Assembly (NCBI GenBank): GCA_932521035.1
Contig: OW051497.1
Coordinates: forward strand, 7,068,001 to 7,132,000
Origin: Oscheius dolichura
Lineage: Eukaryota > Nematoda > Chromadorea > Rhabditida > Rhabditidae
Reading direction: 5' to 3'
Length of the DNA stretch: 64,000 nucleotides
Shown: in pieces, positions 35,225 to 45,978 of the stretch
Layout: each line of letters opens with the position of its first letter
Numbering within the stretch: the first letter of the stretch is position 1
The notes under the pieces: generated by a model
Database searches by the model: none
Told to the model about the DNA's origin: nothing
What the model saw: only the letters and a program-made list of their open reading frames with translations
Program-made: the position numbers and the translations under genes

Positions 35225-37526
35225 TTAGAGTTCGGTGTATGGAGGATTCCACTCGAATGGGCAATAGTCGGGATCCATGATCGGCTGTGTGGGGAAGCCT
35301 CGCCTGATCAGACGGCACCTGAAACACCAGTGTAAATAGCTTAATTTCTCCCCCCGAGACTTCTCCCTAACAATACCAATATTTTATGTTATTTCCGGCC
35401 CGTTGTGTCTGCTGGCATGCTGGTTTTGAGTTCACGCTTTTGCCACCGGAAGTGCATTCAGACGTGTGTGTGGTTGGACTTTACCTCATTTCATGAAGTC
35501 GGGGCCAGGCAGCATCGGCACTTTTAGTTTGAGCAGGGTCGGACCAGAGACGTTCAGCTACGGCGGAGGCACGAGGCCTGTTAATTATATTGTACCTTCC
35601 ACAAATAAGACTCACCATAGTCTTTCAATAAGATTGGAGCCGTCAACAAATTCTCCCCAAATAGCCGCTTCTCCTCCCATAACGAGTGCCTAAAATAGAT
35701 CGCACACGTCTGGGTCATATGAGGATGCGACCTTCTGGGCGGCGGTTCCTTGGAAATCCGTGGGATCGCATTGATAATACATTCCTCTGTCTCTCATGTC
35801 CTGATTGTTCACATAACCCCAGTCGGCTCCGTACTTGATGTAGTTCAGGTACCTTACACGATACTCTTTATTAATGTGCTATTAGTGTACCAGCAGCTGG
35901 AGAGAATGGCCTTGTGTCCGTTGAGAGTAACCTTAGCCATTTCCGTCATCACATCGTCAATGGTATCTCCCTTCCAGACGTGAGCAATGGACCCGGTAGC
36001 CTGAACACTTCAAATGCCATGCTAATAAGGAATATACCTGGACATTGAGATCAAGGACCTCTTGCCAAACGACCTTCTTGGTTCCTGGTCGAGCCTTATC
36101 AATAATTTCGAAGAGTCTGTTATATCAAATGGACCTTAGAAGAGAATCTTTCACCTCTGCCAGTAATAATTCAGCAATTTGCCGGTGTCAGATCCAAAAC
36201 CCAAGCTGGCCATTCTTGAACGGACCTGAGGGTTATTGTACCAGCACTGCCCCATATCGTAGGACACTTCATCTCCTCCAAAGTGCATGTAGTTATCTTT
36301 GAAAAGGGCTAAGGCTTCCTAAAAAAAAGCACGTGTTATCTGAGAAGAAACGCCCACAGCTTACAGTAAAGAACCCTTGAAGGAAGTCGTAGTTTGGCTG
36401 CCACGTGGCGTCAATGATGTCTGACAGTTCGGAAACAACTCCGTTCGTATTGTAGCAAGTACTGAGGAGATTGGGCATACAGTATCCCCAAGAGCCGGTG
36501 TGACCAGGAGTGTCGAATTCGGGCACTACACGAATTCCTCTGAGACGAGCGTATTCTATAACCTTCTGAACATCGGCGATAGAGTAAGCGTGAGCAGGAG
36601 TGTAGGCTCCCTAAACATATGGGCAGTTGTCTGATTATCTGAGGAATATACGCAAGCGGTCAGGTTGGGGTACTTCAGAGAGGGGTACGGGAAAGATTCA
36701 CTGTCAACCAGATGCCAGTGTAAAACATTCATCTTGTTTTGAGCCATGAGATCCTGCAATCCTTTTTGGTCAGCTAACCATTATGTTTAGAACAATACCA
36801 AGTTTTGGAGAAGGACACCAACAGGGAGGAAGTGTCGGGAAGAGTCAATCATTACTCCTCTGTGAGGGAATCTCGGGGAATCGGCAATTGAAGCAGCTCG
36901 AACGCGGAACTGAAATCACTCTGATTGTGGTAAGAAAGACAGAACACCTTGTTAACCGAAGGCAGGTAGAGAAGTTGACTGAAGGATTCCAATCCACGAA
37001 GAGCTCCCCAAACGGAGGGGGAAGTCAGAGTTGCGATACTTTTAGAGCCGTCCACCAAGATACTGTCTGTAGAAAATTTGAGTTGGTCAATTCAGGTAAA
37101 TCCTACAACTCTCGTCCATTTCAAGTTGAGGATAGGTGTCACACGAGCCTTGAACAGTGATGACAATACTGCTTAAGGTAGCAGCGGAGTCGGAATATGT
37201 GGCCTAAAGACAATAGAACAGTTTAAATTGAATTGTACTGAATTGTATCCAGCAAACATCAGCTTTCTGTAGCGGGCGATGGCTTTATCAATGATGTCGC
37301 AGTTCTTGAGGGAGGTAGTAAAGGAGAATGCCGACGGATCCACGGTATGGTTCGCACTTCCATAGGAGAGGGTCCAGGGAAGGGGCCAGACACCACCCCT
37401 ACCAAGTAGTGTTAACGGTCGATAAATGGGCAGCTACTCACTGTGTGGAAACCCCGGGGTTAGGCCTTCCGTAATACCAAGCTCTTGTGGAGGAACATGC
37501 AAGGGCGAGTAGAATAATTATCCTCA
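35225..37526 (-). CDS. hex-1: Beta-N-acetylhexosaminidase (GH20)
   Basis: A lysosomal or secreted enzyme that removes terminal GlcNAc/GalNAc from glycans. A signal peptide ([16 protein letters not shown]) is followed by [10 protein letters not shown], the usual N-terminal entry of the family. The catalytic barrel shows [34 protein letters not shown] and [10 protein letters not shown], whose Asp-Glu pair is the substrate-assisted catalytic site. Later come [29 protein letters not shown] and [13 protein letters not shown], and the end is [19 protein letters not shown], as in animal hexosaminidases. About 12 short-intron exons, spliced by eye; no disruption of the core seen. The ATG is 2 nt after a TTTTTAG acceptor. 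The foldback element starts about 80 nt upstream of the start codon. Confidence 0.95.
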
Positions 37527-37606
37527 TTTCTAAAAACGTAATCTTGTTTCTGTAAAAAGGAAAAGGAGTTTTCAGCAGAGAGGAGCTAAGAAACTTAGTG
37601 GCGACC

Positions 37607-38560
37607 AAAGGTTTGGAAATCTTTGATATTTTGGGGTAGCTCGCCCATAACAGCATCTTGATTTTCTAGAAACTTGTTATAATGGGTAAAAATAGACGAG
37701 GAATAAGATGGTGATAACCGTTTTTACAAAAACTCTTGCTTGCAAATATTATGAAGTTTTTTTTTTGAAAACCGCGAGCCAAAAGTTTGGAAACCTCTTT
37801 TCTAGAGCCTCTCGCGCTAGACCTCCTATCAAAGTTTTACCGTAGAAAATTTTCTATAATCCTCTTCTACAGGGCCCAATAAAAATCTCCTCATAAAACC
37901 TCATAAACGAGCTCCCCGAAATACCCCGTTTAACCGTAATTTGCTTTGATTGATTAACAAACTTTTCAAATTCGGGCGTTCTTAGGGTCTACGGTATATG
38001 CCGCTTATAACTGGCACCAAAACTGGGATCTTTTGTATTGGATTTACGAAGAAATGGCTATATTTCTGGACATCGGCGCGTGGTCTATCTCGCAGTTCTC
38101 ATTACCTGGTGATTTTGTAGACTGCCTTATACCAGTTTGCTCATCAGATCGAGCTCTCCATTATCTTGCACTCAGTTTTCTTACAACGCAATGAGATCAA
38201 GGTTTATCCACCTTGAAAGCCCAATCAAAGCAAATTACTGTTTAACGGAGTATTTCGCGGAGTTCGTTTATGAGGTTTTATGAGGAGATTTTTGTTGGGT
38301 CCTATAGAAGAGGATTATAGAAAACTTTCTAGGTAAAACTTTTACAAGAATCTGGTTGTTCCTATCGCGAGAGCCTCTAGAAAAGAGGTATCCAAACTTT
38401 TGGCTCGCGGTTTTCAAAAAAAAATTTCATAAAATTTGTTTTTGTAAAAACGGTTATCACCCTCATACTCCTCGTCTCTTTTTACCCATTATAACAAGTT
38501 TCTAGAAAATCAGATGCTGTTATGAGCGAGCTAACCCAAACTATCAAAGGTTTCCAAGTT
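37607..38560. repeat. Large foldback: 340-nt inverted arms
   Basis: Left arm 37607-37953 and right arm 38222-38560 are inverted copies around a 268-nt centre. Matching blocks include AAACTTGTTATAATGGGTAA, TTTGGCTCGCGG in inverse form, and CCTCATAAAACCTCAT. A third, direct copy of the outer right arm recurs at 40703-40800. No reading frame spans it. It could be a foldback transposon, or inverted terminal pieces of the Penelope-like element to the right. Confidence 0.8.
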
Positions 38561-38720
38561 GCAGATAAGGACGAGACGATCGGCTTATACAAGCCTGCTG
38601 TTGCGAATACTGTCTCCCTAAATTCCTAAATTGATGATAAGTGTTATCTAAGTTCCCCACGTGCACAGGAGTGCAAAATCCAAGAAAACATATTGTTTTG
38701 ATGGTGTGATCTGTAGGAAG
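38483..38720 (+). repeat. Direct repeat copy A (possible pLTR)
   Basis: Similar over about 230 nt to 40703-40930. Shared blocks: TTTCTAGAAAATCAGATGCT, GTGTTATCTA, CACGTGCA and TGCAAAATCCAAGAAAACA. The first part is also the right arm of the foldback. The pair brackets the decayed reverse transcriptase at 40340-40660. Confidence 0.7.
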
Positions 38721-39210
38721 GGGATATAAAGAAGAAAAATAATATAACAAAATTAAAATATCTCAAGATACGTTAAAAGGAATGAAAGCAAAAATTCCGT
38801 TTCGTCCCTAAGCTACTAACGGACAGTTTGCGACTAGAACGGCGGGGCTGGTTGACTTAGAAGGTTATATCAAATGGACTGACTAACTCGGTTTCTTTAA
38901 CCGATCTTTAACCGGGTAAGTTACATTCCAGTTGATATGCGAGTTCTTTGTAATGTGTCTGATAAAAGGAATAAATCAATGAGAAGCACGGAAAAGATGA
39001 AAGTGTGTTGAGAGCGTCGAATTAGTCTATATACCGTATTTTCTCAAGTAGAAGCTGCTGATAATTGGTCGTCGATTGATAGTTCTTCCATTTAGTTTGC
39101 TGTGTTTGCTCGTCTTTCTATCTTGTGTGAGTTATTGAAAGGAACAGAGATGGACACAACAGTTAAAGAGATAAAAAGGAGTAATGTTTGGAAGAGAGAA
39201 GAGCGAATGG

Positions 39211-39376
39211 TTATCCTATCCTAATAATAGGGAGATCTCTGTCTGTAAGACCTGTCGTTTGTACGGATCGACAGGTCAAATGAGAGAGAAGCAGAAGTTT
39301 CGACCGTCAAATCTTAGCCGACTGTAAAAATTTTTTCGACCGAGATAAATTAATCCCATAGAAAAGATGGTTGAGC
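39211..39376 (-). repeat. Dispersed repeat, copy 2 (inverted)
   Basis: Reverse-complement relative of 33437-33611. It lies inside the repeat nest between the hexosaminidase and SLC17-like genes. Confidence 0.7.
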
Positions 39377-39445
39377 AAAGTCGTTTGTTTCCTTCAGATA
39401 ATGTTTCATTACATGTAAGGTCTGTTTTTGATATTGAGTTTGTAG

Positions 39446-39816
39446 TGGCCAACGTTCTTCCTCACCGCACCCAAAAACTCATAAAATGCGCGCCGCGCTC
39501 GAATAATTCGACCTTTCTTAGTGTTTTTGCTTCTATCTAATTCAGAATTTTATGGCGGACAAGCTGATATAGGTTATATTCTATAAGAATAAGAAATTGC
39601 TGAGATATAACTCAAAATAGAGTTTTTGAGGTGAACATAGTGTTTCTATCGATAACTCAGCAATTTCTTATTCTTATGGAATATAACCTATATCAGCGTG
39701 CCCGCCATAAAATTCTAAAAAAAGAGATGGACATAAAAAAATAAGCAAGGTCCAATTATTCGAGCGCGGCGAGCATTTGGTGAGTTTTTGGGTGCGGTGA
39801 GGAAGAACGTTGACCG
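39446..39816. mobile_element. 371-bp MITE with 7-bp target-site duplication
   Basis: An almost complete palindrome: the left end TGGCCAACGTTCTTCC matches the inverted right end CGGTCAACGTTCTTCC, and inner arms match through CCGCACCCAAAAACTCA and ATTTCTTATTCTTAT to a short centre near 39630. It is flanked on both sides by TTTGTAG (39439-39445 and 39817-39823). No coding capacity. The size, long inverted repeats and duplication are those of a miniature inverted-repeat element moved by an unidentified DNA transposase. Confidence 0.8.
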
Positions 39817-40339
39817 TTTGTAGTATATATAGTATCTTGTGCATAATATTAGAGAAGTAGAGAATATAAACATTGGAGATTGACAGTGAATGAAAAGAGA
39901 TTATAAATTATAAAGAGTTGAAAATAACGACCGGCTGCGGTTAGAATGGTGAAATGGCGTTTGTCGCAGATTCTTAGATTTTGAATGAAAAAGAAGTTCA
40001 TGGGATTACATTAAGTTTTGTATAATTTTGATTAGATAGATCGAATGAAATGTGTAATTTTACTTAATGAATCTAATCCAAATTAATGCAAGTATGTTTA
40101 CGAGCTAGGAAATTTTTAGGGATTTCTTTTTCTAGGTAGCCTCAATTTTGAGAACGCAAATTCTCGATTTAAAATCAATAAAGGAGGTACAGCTTTTTTC
40201 TACCCTCAAGATGTCTCCCGTTATCTTCTCCCCACATGTTTTGCTGAATTTGGTAACTCCCAGAGCCAATGTTTGTAGTCAAATCGTGGTTTGAGGGGCC
40301 CTATTGGTTTGTTTTAGTGTTAAGGAGTTATGATACACG

Positions 40340-40660
40340 ATTTTCCGATGAGTAAGTATTTTTCGGAAATGACCATGGCTCGAAATGAGAATAATGTTGT
40401 CCATATATCTAGCGGCTATAAAGGAATTTTTTATTGAAGTCGTTTCGTTGTCTTGTTAGAATTTATTGTACCTCCAGAGACATGAGGGTTAGATCGGCAA
40501 TTCGGGGAAGCACTGTGTCCTTGGCAGTTCCGTTTACTTGTTGGTAGATGTTCTGGTTGAACTCAGCAAAACTGTTGTCCAGTATATATCGCAGAAGTTG
40601 AATGATATCGATGTGTGGGCGCGTTGTTTGAGGGCTGAATCTCGTATGTGTATGCCTTGC
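40340..40660 (-). pseudogene. Decayed Penelope-like reverse transcriptase fragment
   Basis: Reading minus strand from about 40655 to the stop at 40468 gives IIQLLRYILDNSFAEFN followed by YQQVNGTAKDTVLPRIADLT. This aligns by eye with the Penelope-family RT block around L..N-x-F-x-F, Y-x-Q..GTAMGT and AP..AN. About 40 codons on, in a shifted frame, RYMDNIILIS (about 40380-40410) sits where the catalytic YxDD box belongs. GTAMGT has become GTAKDT and YxDD is YMDN; with the frameshift and stop this copy cannot be active. The endonuclease domain was not found. Confidence 0.6.
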
Positions 40661-40702
40661 CAGTTTTGTTAAAGTAATTATACGATTTTAATGCATTATC
40701 AT

Positions 40703-40930
40703 ATTCCTCGTCTATTTTTACCCATTATAGCAAGTTTCTAGAAAATCAGATGCTGTTATGGGCGAGCCAGCTCAAACTATCAAATGTTTCCAAAACTTGT
40801 AGATAAGGGCGAATACCTTCCCAACTGCGTAGATTAAATTGATAATACGTGTTATCTAGACGCAACACGTGCAGAAAACTGCAAAATCCAAGAAAACAAA
40901 TACTGTCTTTACCGTAGATCTATAGGAATG
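40703..40930 (+). repeat. Direct repeat copy B (possible pLTR)
   Basis: Diverged copy of 38483-38720 in the same orientation, beginning right behind the reverse-transcriptase fragment. Confidence 0.7.
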
Positions 40931-41845
40931 GTGTGTGGCCATTGGTAATTCACAAACATATTTTACAACAGTTGTTGCTTGTTTGCCGCTTCTCTTTGGA
41001 AATCATACGTCAGATGGCTGTCTCTATTCCGAAGATCATTCGGTCACAAATCGAAGCCGATCCCTCTCTCCCTCAAACAAGGACAGCTCACTCGTTCTCT
41101 CTCCTCGCAGACGCGTTTTTATCCTCTCGGGGCATTGCCATTTTGCGTGTGAACAGTGCTCGTTCAGAGGAATATGTGGATAAACACGAGGCACACAGTG
41201 CCTCTTTCCGCACTCTAATCAACAGTTAACCTTCGTAGCTGTCTAGAAAAACTAGCCGTTTCAACCGTCTATGTGCTCCGCTCCCTCAGCTCTTATTTTC
41301 TCTAGACGATCTTGTAATCGGTCACGAGACTCTCACGCAAAGACAACGCCTCTAGAACGTCACTACCTATGCAAACAAATATGAATTCCCTTTTTTATCC
41401 TATAGGGAAGCAACGGCTCATTTATTGTCCAAATCAGAGAGGAAGCCGCACTATTACAGAGGGGAGGAGATGGGGAAAATAGCAGCGCATACAGTACGTT
41501 CTGCATCGCTTGCAACAACCTTTGTTTATTCATTTTTTTTCTTTCTCTGGTATCAGCAATTGTCAATACAAGTCATTCTTCTTTTAGCTCTATTTCATTT
41601 TTCCCCCCGTAGATCCTTTTGGGAAAAAAAACATTCTTAACGCCAATATTCTTTTTTTCTTTGGTTTCCCTCTATGGCAAGATCATTCATGGCTGGAACT
41701 CAGGAAAATGAAGAAGGATGCCGTGTATGGGAATCGATTTTTATTGAATAAATTTAATAGTTCCTTGCTTACTGATTATTGTTGGGAGGGGTAAAGGTGC
41801 GTCGGCTTTGAGACTAATAAAAGTCCTTACAAAACATCAGAATGT

Positions 41846-41851
41846 TTATTG
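41846..41851 (-). terminator. Poly(A) signal of SLC17-like gene
   Basis: Minus-strand AATAAA, 53 nt after the stop codon at 41904. Confidence 0.65.
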
Positions 41852-41903
41852 AGTAAAATGAGATCAAAGAGCCAAAAAGACATACTCCGAAAGGCAACAA
41901 AAG

Positions 41904-43839
41904 CTAGGCAACTGACTCCGGAGTAATAATGTGAGGTGGGGCATTGGATGGCTGTGATGCAGCAGGAGTAACTGTTTGACTCCACTTGGCGGGATCAGCT
42001 CTGAAAGGATGTTGATTGATATTGGATGAAAGTCCATACCTAGCAAAGGCTATGAAGATTGTATTGCAGATAACAAGAATTGCCCCGTAAAAGATAAAGA
42101 CATTTCTCCAAGCTGCAAAGGTATCGCTAGTCGTCAGGGCTGGAACTAGAAACGAGCCGATGGCCAGGGAAATCATTGACATAATCTGCAACCAACCATT
42201 TTTGAATAATAGAAAACAAAGTCTACCTGAACTACTGACATGACAAAAGGTGAATGCTCTTTAGAAACCAGAATAGCAGCTTTAGGATAACCGCCGACGC
42301 TGAATCCAAGAAGAGCAATGGGAGCAGCTAAAGCAGAGATTTCAAGTACAGTGATCTTCCTACCAACTAAAATAACATCAGCCACATGACCGAAAGGTTC
42401 AAAAGCAGAAAGGATGATGAAAAAGATTCCAGAACCCAGAAGAGCCAGAGAGTTGAAGAGCTTTACCTTGTTCAACTCGTTGATGCAGCTGATACGATCT
42501 GACAGCAGTCCAGTCACGAATTTAATGATCAACTGAAAATATTTCGCTTGCCTGTGTAAAACGAATATCTACCAAAAAGCCTAGAGGAATCGTTATGATG
42601 AGACCCGCAGTAACAGGAGTGTAACCTAGGACATAACTGAGGTATAAGGTGGAAAACGAGATGGAGAACTGCGAGACCAAGAAGTTTCCAAGAACGGCAA
42701 TCCAAACCGCCCAGATGGACAGAGAATGGAGAATTCTACTGATAGGAGTCTAAAAATACCTCATGTTGCAGTTTTCGAGAGCACTGAACCTTCGGTTTAA
42801 TAGTATTTACAGGTTTGCCGCTGCTGATCTTCTGCCACTCTTTTGTTTCAACGAACGGGTGCTTATTTGGCTTGTCTCTGTAATACAGTCCCCACAGGAG
42901 TGTCAGAAGTCCAATTGCTAACGCATGCATGTAGAATACACTCGGCCAGCCGACTGAAATTCAAGCTTTGTTCATTGAACTTTTGCCATGTCTCTTACGG
43001 CTCTTGGCAATTACTCCACTCAGTGGCATAGTAAAGAGGGCGGATATTTCAACAAACGCAGACAAAACAGCAACAAAGAGGCCCTTCTCTTTGGTGGTGG
43101 CCCATTCGTTTACAATTATTCCAGCCACCGGGAAAATGTTTGACATGGAGAATCCCTGAAAAGGTTGGAGATTATCGGGCGGGCAGACAAAATTTTAAAA
43201 AGAGGAGGAACATCGCTCACCCCGATGAATCGGACCACGACGAAAAGAGGAAAAGAGATGGCAATGGCTAGGGGACTGAGGCCGACCATGACGGTAGCAA
43301 AGACTCCGACAATGAACATCACCTGTAACCTATTGTTCAAAGGGTTTAGAAGAGAAACTCACCTTATGCGCTCCATATTTGGATAAAAGAAAATTAATAG
43401 GGAATGTTCCAAGTATTGCGCCAGCATAAACAGCTAAAATACTGCATTTTTTAGCTAACAACATTTTTGTTTACCTGAAAAACTCAGACTCTTCTCTATA
43501 TAGCCATAGGAATAACGACGATCCCCAATAGAGAGGTCCGAAGAGGCCCAGTCCACACTCGGATCATAGAGATTTGTCCCATTGAAAAGAGGAGAACTCT
43601 TCTTGTCCATCATGGAAACAAAGGAAGCATTGTAAGCAATTACGCTAAACATTTTTGTAGGAGTGTAGGGTATAAATGTACCTTGACATTAGAAAGGAAA
43701 AGAATAATACAGCTATGAGTAGAATACCATAGCGGGCATCTCCAGCACAGCCGCATATTCTCGAGGACTGTTCATCATTGAGTAAGACAACTGAAGAAGC
43801 TGATTGATGCGAAACAGTTGATTGGTTTGAAGGAGTCAT
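41904..43839 (-). CDS. SLC17-like major facilitator transporter
   Basis: ATG at 43839, TAG at 41904. Twelve membrane spans can be followed: ILLIAVLFFSFLMS; a glycosylatable first loop (NGTNLYD); YAGAILGTFPINFLLSKYGA; MFIVGVFATVMVGLSPLAIA; SMSNIFPVAGIIVNEW; LFTMPLSGVIAKSVGWPSVF; YMHALAIGLLTLLWGLYY, then a cytosolic loop (KPNKHPFVETKEW); and a second half with LPVSQF-type spans, LIIKFVTGLLSDR and IMSMISLAIGSFLVPAL. The NEWATTKEKG...PLSG...GWPSVFY block matches the anion/phosphate, sialin and vesicular-glutamate family (SLC17) and its many nematode members. The substrate cannot be told from sequence; an organic anion is likely. TATA box at 43878-43887. About nine introns of 38-50 nt. Confidence 0.85.
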
Positions 43840-43877
43840 CTTGATTTGTGTATGAGATCAGGGAGAACGGACTCCCG

Positions 43878-43887
43878 TTTTATATGG
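43878..43887 (-). promoter_or_regulatory. TATA box of SLC17-like gene
   Basis: CCATATAAAA on the minus strand, 39 nt before the start codon, close enough to imply a very short 5' leader without trans-splicing. Confidence 0.55.
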
Positions 43888-44078
43888 GCCACTTCACAGA
43901 TCAGCGAAATGACAAACTTATGCAAAACCATCACAACTAGGACCACTATCATTCTTTGAACATGTGTCTCGTCGATTTGATTACATTCGAGGGCAATGGG
44001 AGTCTACTTTTTGTCTAGATCACAGTTCAAACAATCATTTTTTACCAGAACCTGCTTTCGGTTGACAAATATATAGAT

Positions 44079-45978
44079 TTATAGAGGAATGGATGGGTCC
44101 TTGAGATTTGCACACGATGCACAACAAATATCACGGAATTGCTGGGATTTACAGAAGTGGCGGAGCTTGACTTTTGTATATTTTGCACAGGTCTTCGTAT
44201 TGAGATCTTGACATTCTGAAAATAGCTTTAATTAACTAAGGGTTATAGGGCTTACCCATCATTTTCTTCTTGTTTGCCACACACTCCCCATCTATACACC
44301 ACTGCAATTTGATTAAACCTAAATTTCAAGAGAAAACAATACTTTATATTTCCCGCATTCAGTTCCATCCAGAGCTGGTAAATAAGTTCTGGTCTCGCAT
44401 GGAGCTGATCGTTTTTCCAGCCGGTTTTTACACCATATTCGTCTGCAGACTGACAGCCCTCGGTAATAGTCGGAACTGGGGCATACTCCATAATAGGGAC
44501 CGAAGGAGATTTGGCATTGTTGATGTAATTGGAACCTAGCAAAAGTTAAGAAAAAGCTGTGCTAGCACCTTTCTCCTGGCATTAATTGCTGTGAACCAGG
44601 AGATCGTTGGGACCTCTCCATTTTCGGCTTCTTTAAACAAAAGGACGATGGTTTACTGAAGACTAAAGGTTTTCATAGAGTCCGCTATTAACCTGAGGGA
44701 TTCTTCAATTGACTTCAAACTGCAGGGGCTCATCCGTCTGCTGTTGAAGAAAAGCTCTTCCTTTTCGCTTCCAGACACTTGAAAATCCCCTTTTTATATG
44801 AATAAAATCGGGGCCTACCTGTAGTAGCCATCAGGTTATTTTCGCTTGAACTGCAACTAAGTGTGCTATTATTTGTCCCATCGTGAAAAGCACCCAAACT
44901 TCAAAAACAATAAATCCTCCCCGATATTGTTACCTATGACCCAATTCATGAGCCGCTATGAGTGCAGTAGCAGCTGCCCCTACATCTTCCACCACACTAC
45001 TAGACTCTCCTAAATTGAAAAAATTTCCAATTCAGACTGACTGCCTTGCCTGCTTTGCATATTTCTCCAACATATGCCATTCCCTGAGTGGCAGAATCTC
45101 CTCTGGGAGAGAGGAGGTCAAACCTAAAAAGGGTCATAAGTCAGCGGTTTAACATTCCTCACTTTGTTATGAGGACAGCGTGATCATGCTTTGGCAGGAA
45201 CCTGTTGAAGTGCTTTATCCACGTGGTTAACTTACTGACAGCTGTGACTGACGGAATTTTCAAGGACATGCTGAAGGGCTTGATTCTTTTTAATCATATT
45301 GGTCAATCAAACTCTGTTGAATTGAACTCCTCAAAGGATTCATATAGCGTGGAGTTGAGAGTACTGTTCCCGTCTTCATAGTCCACAACGATGTCAGTAA
45401 GGATCGGGCAATCAGCTTCACTGAGCACTAGTACCAAAAAAATAAGGGGATATCTCACCGAATGGCGATAAATGTCCCCGTCATGTTGAGATGTAAAGTC
45501 TGGTTATAAATTGATACTTTGTCGTAGATTATTTTCATCTAAATCAAATTATTCGGTTGTAATAAAATGAACCTGGTCAAAGATAGCTGTCAAATACTCC
45601 TGTACATAAATTTGAGCAGAATGTTCGTCACCTCTTGCAATTTCAAGAAAGCCTTAACATTGTGATTACTCTTTGTTCAGCGGAATACCTTGATATAGAG
45701 AATAATCAGCCATCATCACCAGGTCTACCGAAAATTCCAATCCCGCATCTTTTTGACTAATTGTTGTCCCTAGAGGGGTGCTGAAGTTTTTCACCTAAAC
45801 AAACACTTAATGTTGTTAAAGGAATTCCAACCCGCAAAAATGATATCCCGGCGTGTTTGGTTTTTCTCATAAACTGTACATCGCTAATCCCTAAAGCTTT
45901 TTATGTGGCTTTTGTCTGATCCCTACCTATAGGAAACATGGAAACAAGTAATAAAATAGATGAATACATTATGTGCAT
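44079..45978 (-). CDS. M12B metalloprotease (ADAM/ADAMTS-like) with C-terminal PLAC-like domain
   Basis: Secreted zinc endopeptidase. Signal peptide MHIMYSSILLLVSMFPIG; then VDLVMMADYSLYQ, the normal first strand of the reprolysin fold; KHDHAVLITKFDLLS; GMAYVGEICKAGKAVS; the zinc site HELGHSLGAFHD, split by a 35-nt intron within HELGHS; and the Met-turn NNLMAT. A cysteine-rich part follows (QLHQQCQISFGP, ALDGTECGKYK, LQWCIDGECV), ending in a PLAC-like module with CQDLNTKTCAKY and FRDICCASC. No disintegrin, thrombospondin, EGF or membrane segment was seen, and there is almost no prodomain between signal peptide and catalytic domain. The closest match I can recall is the MIG-17/ADAMTS group of nematode matrix proteases. 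About 14 small exons, so internal joins are provisional. Confidence 0.85.
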
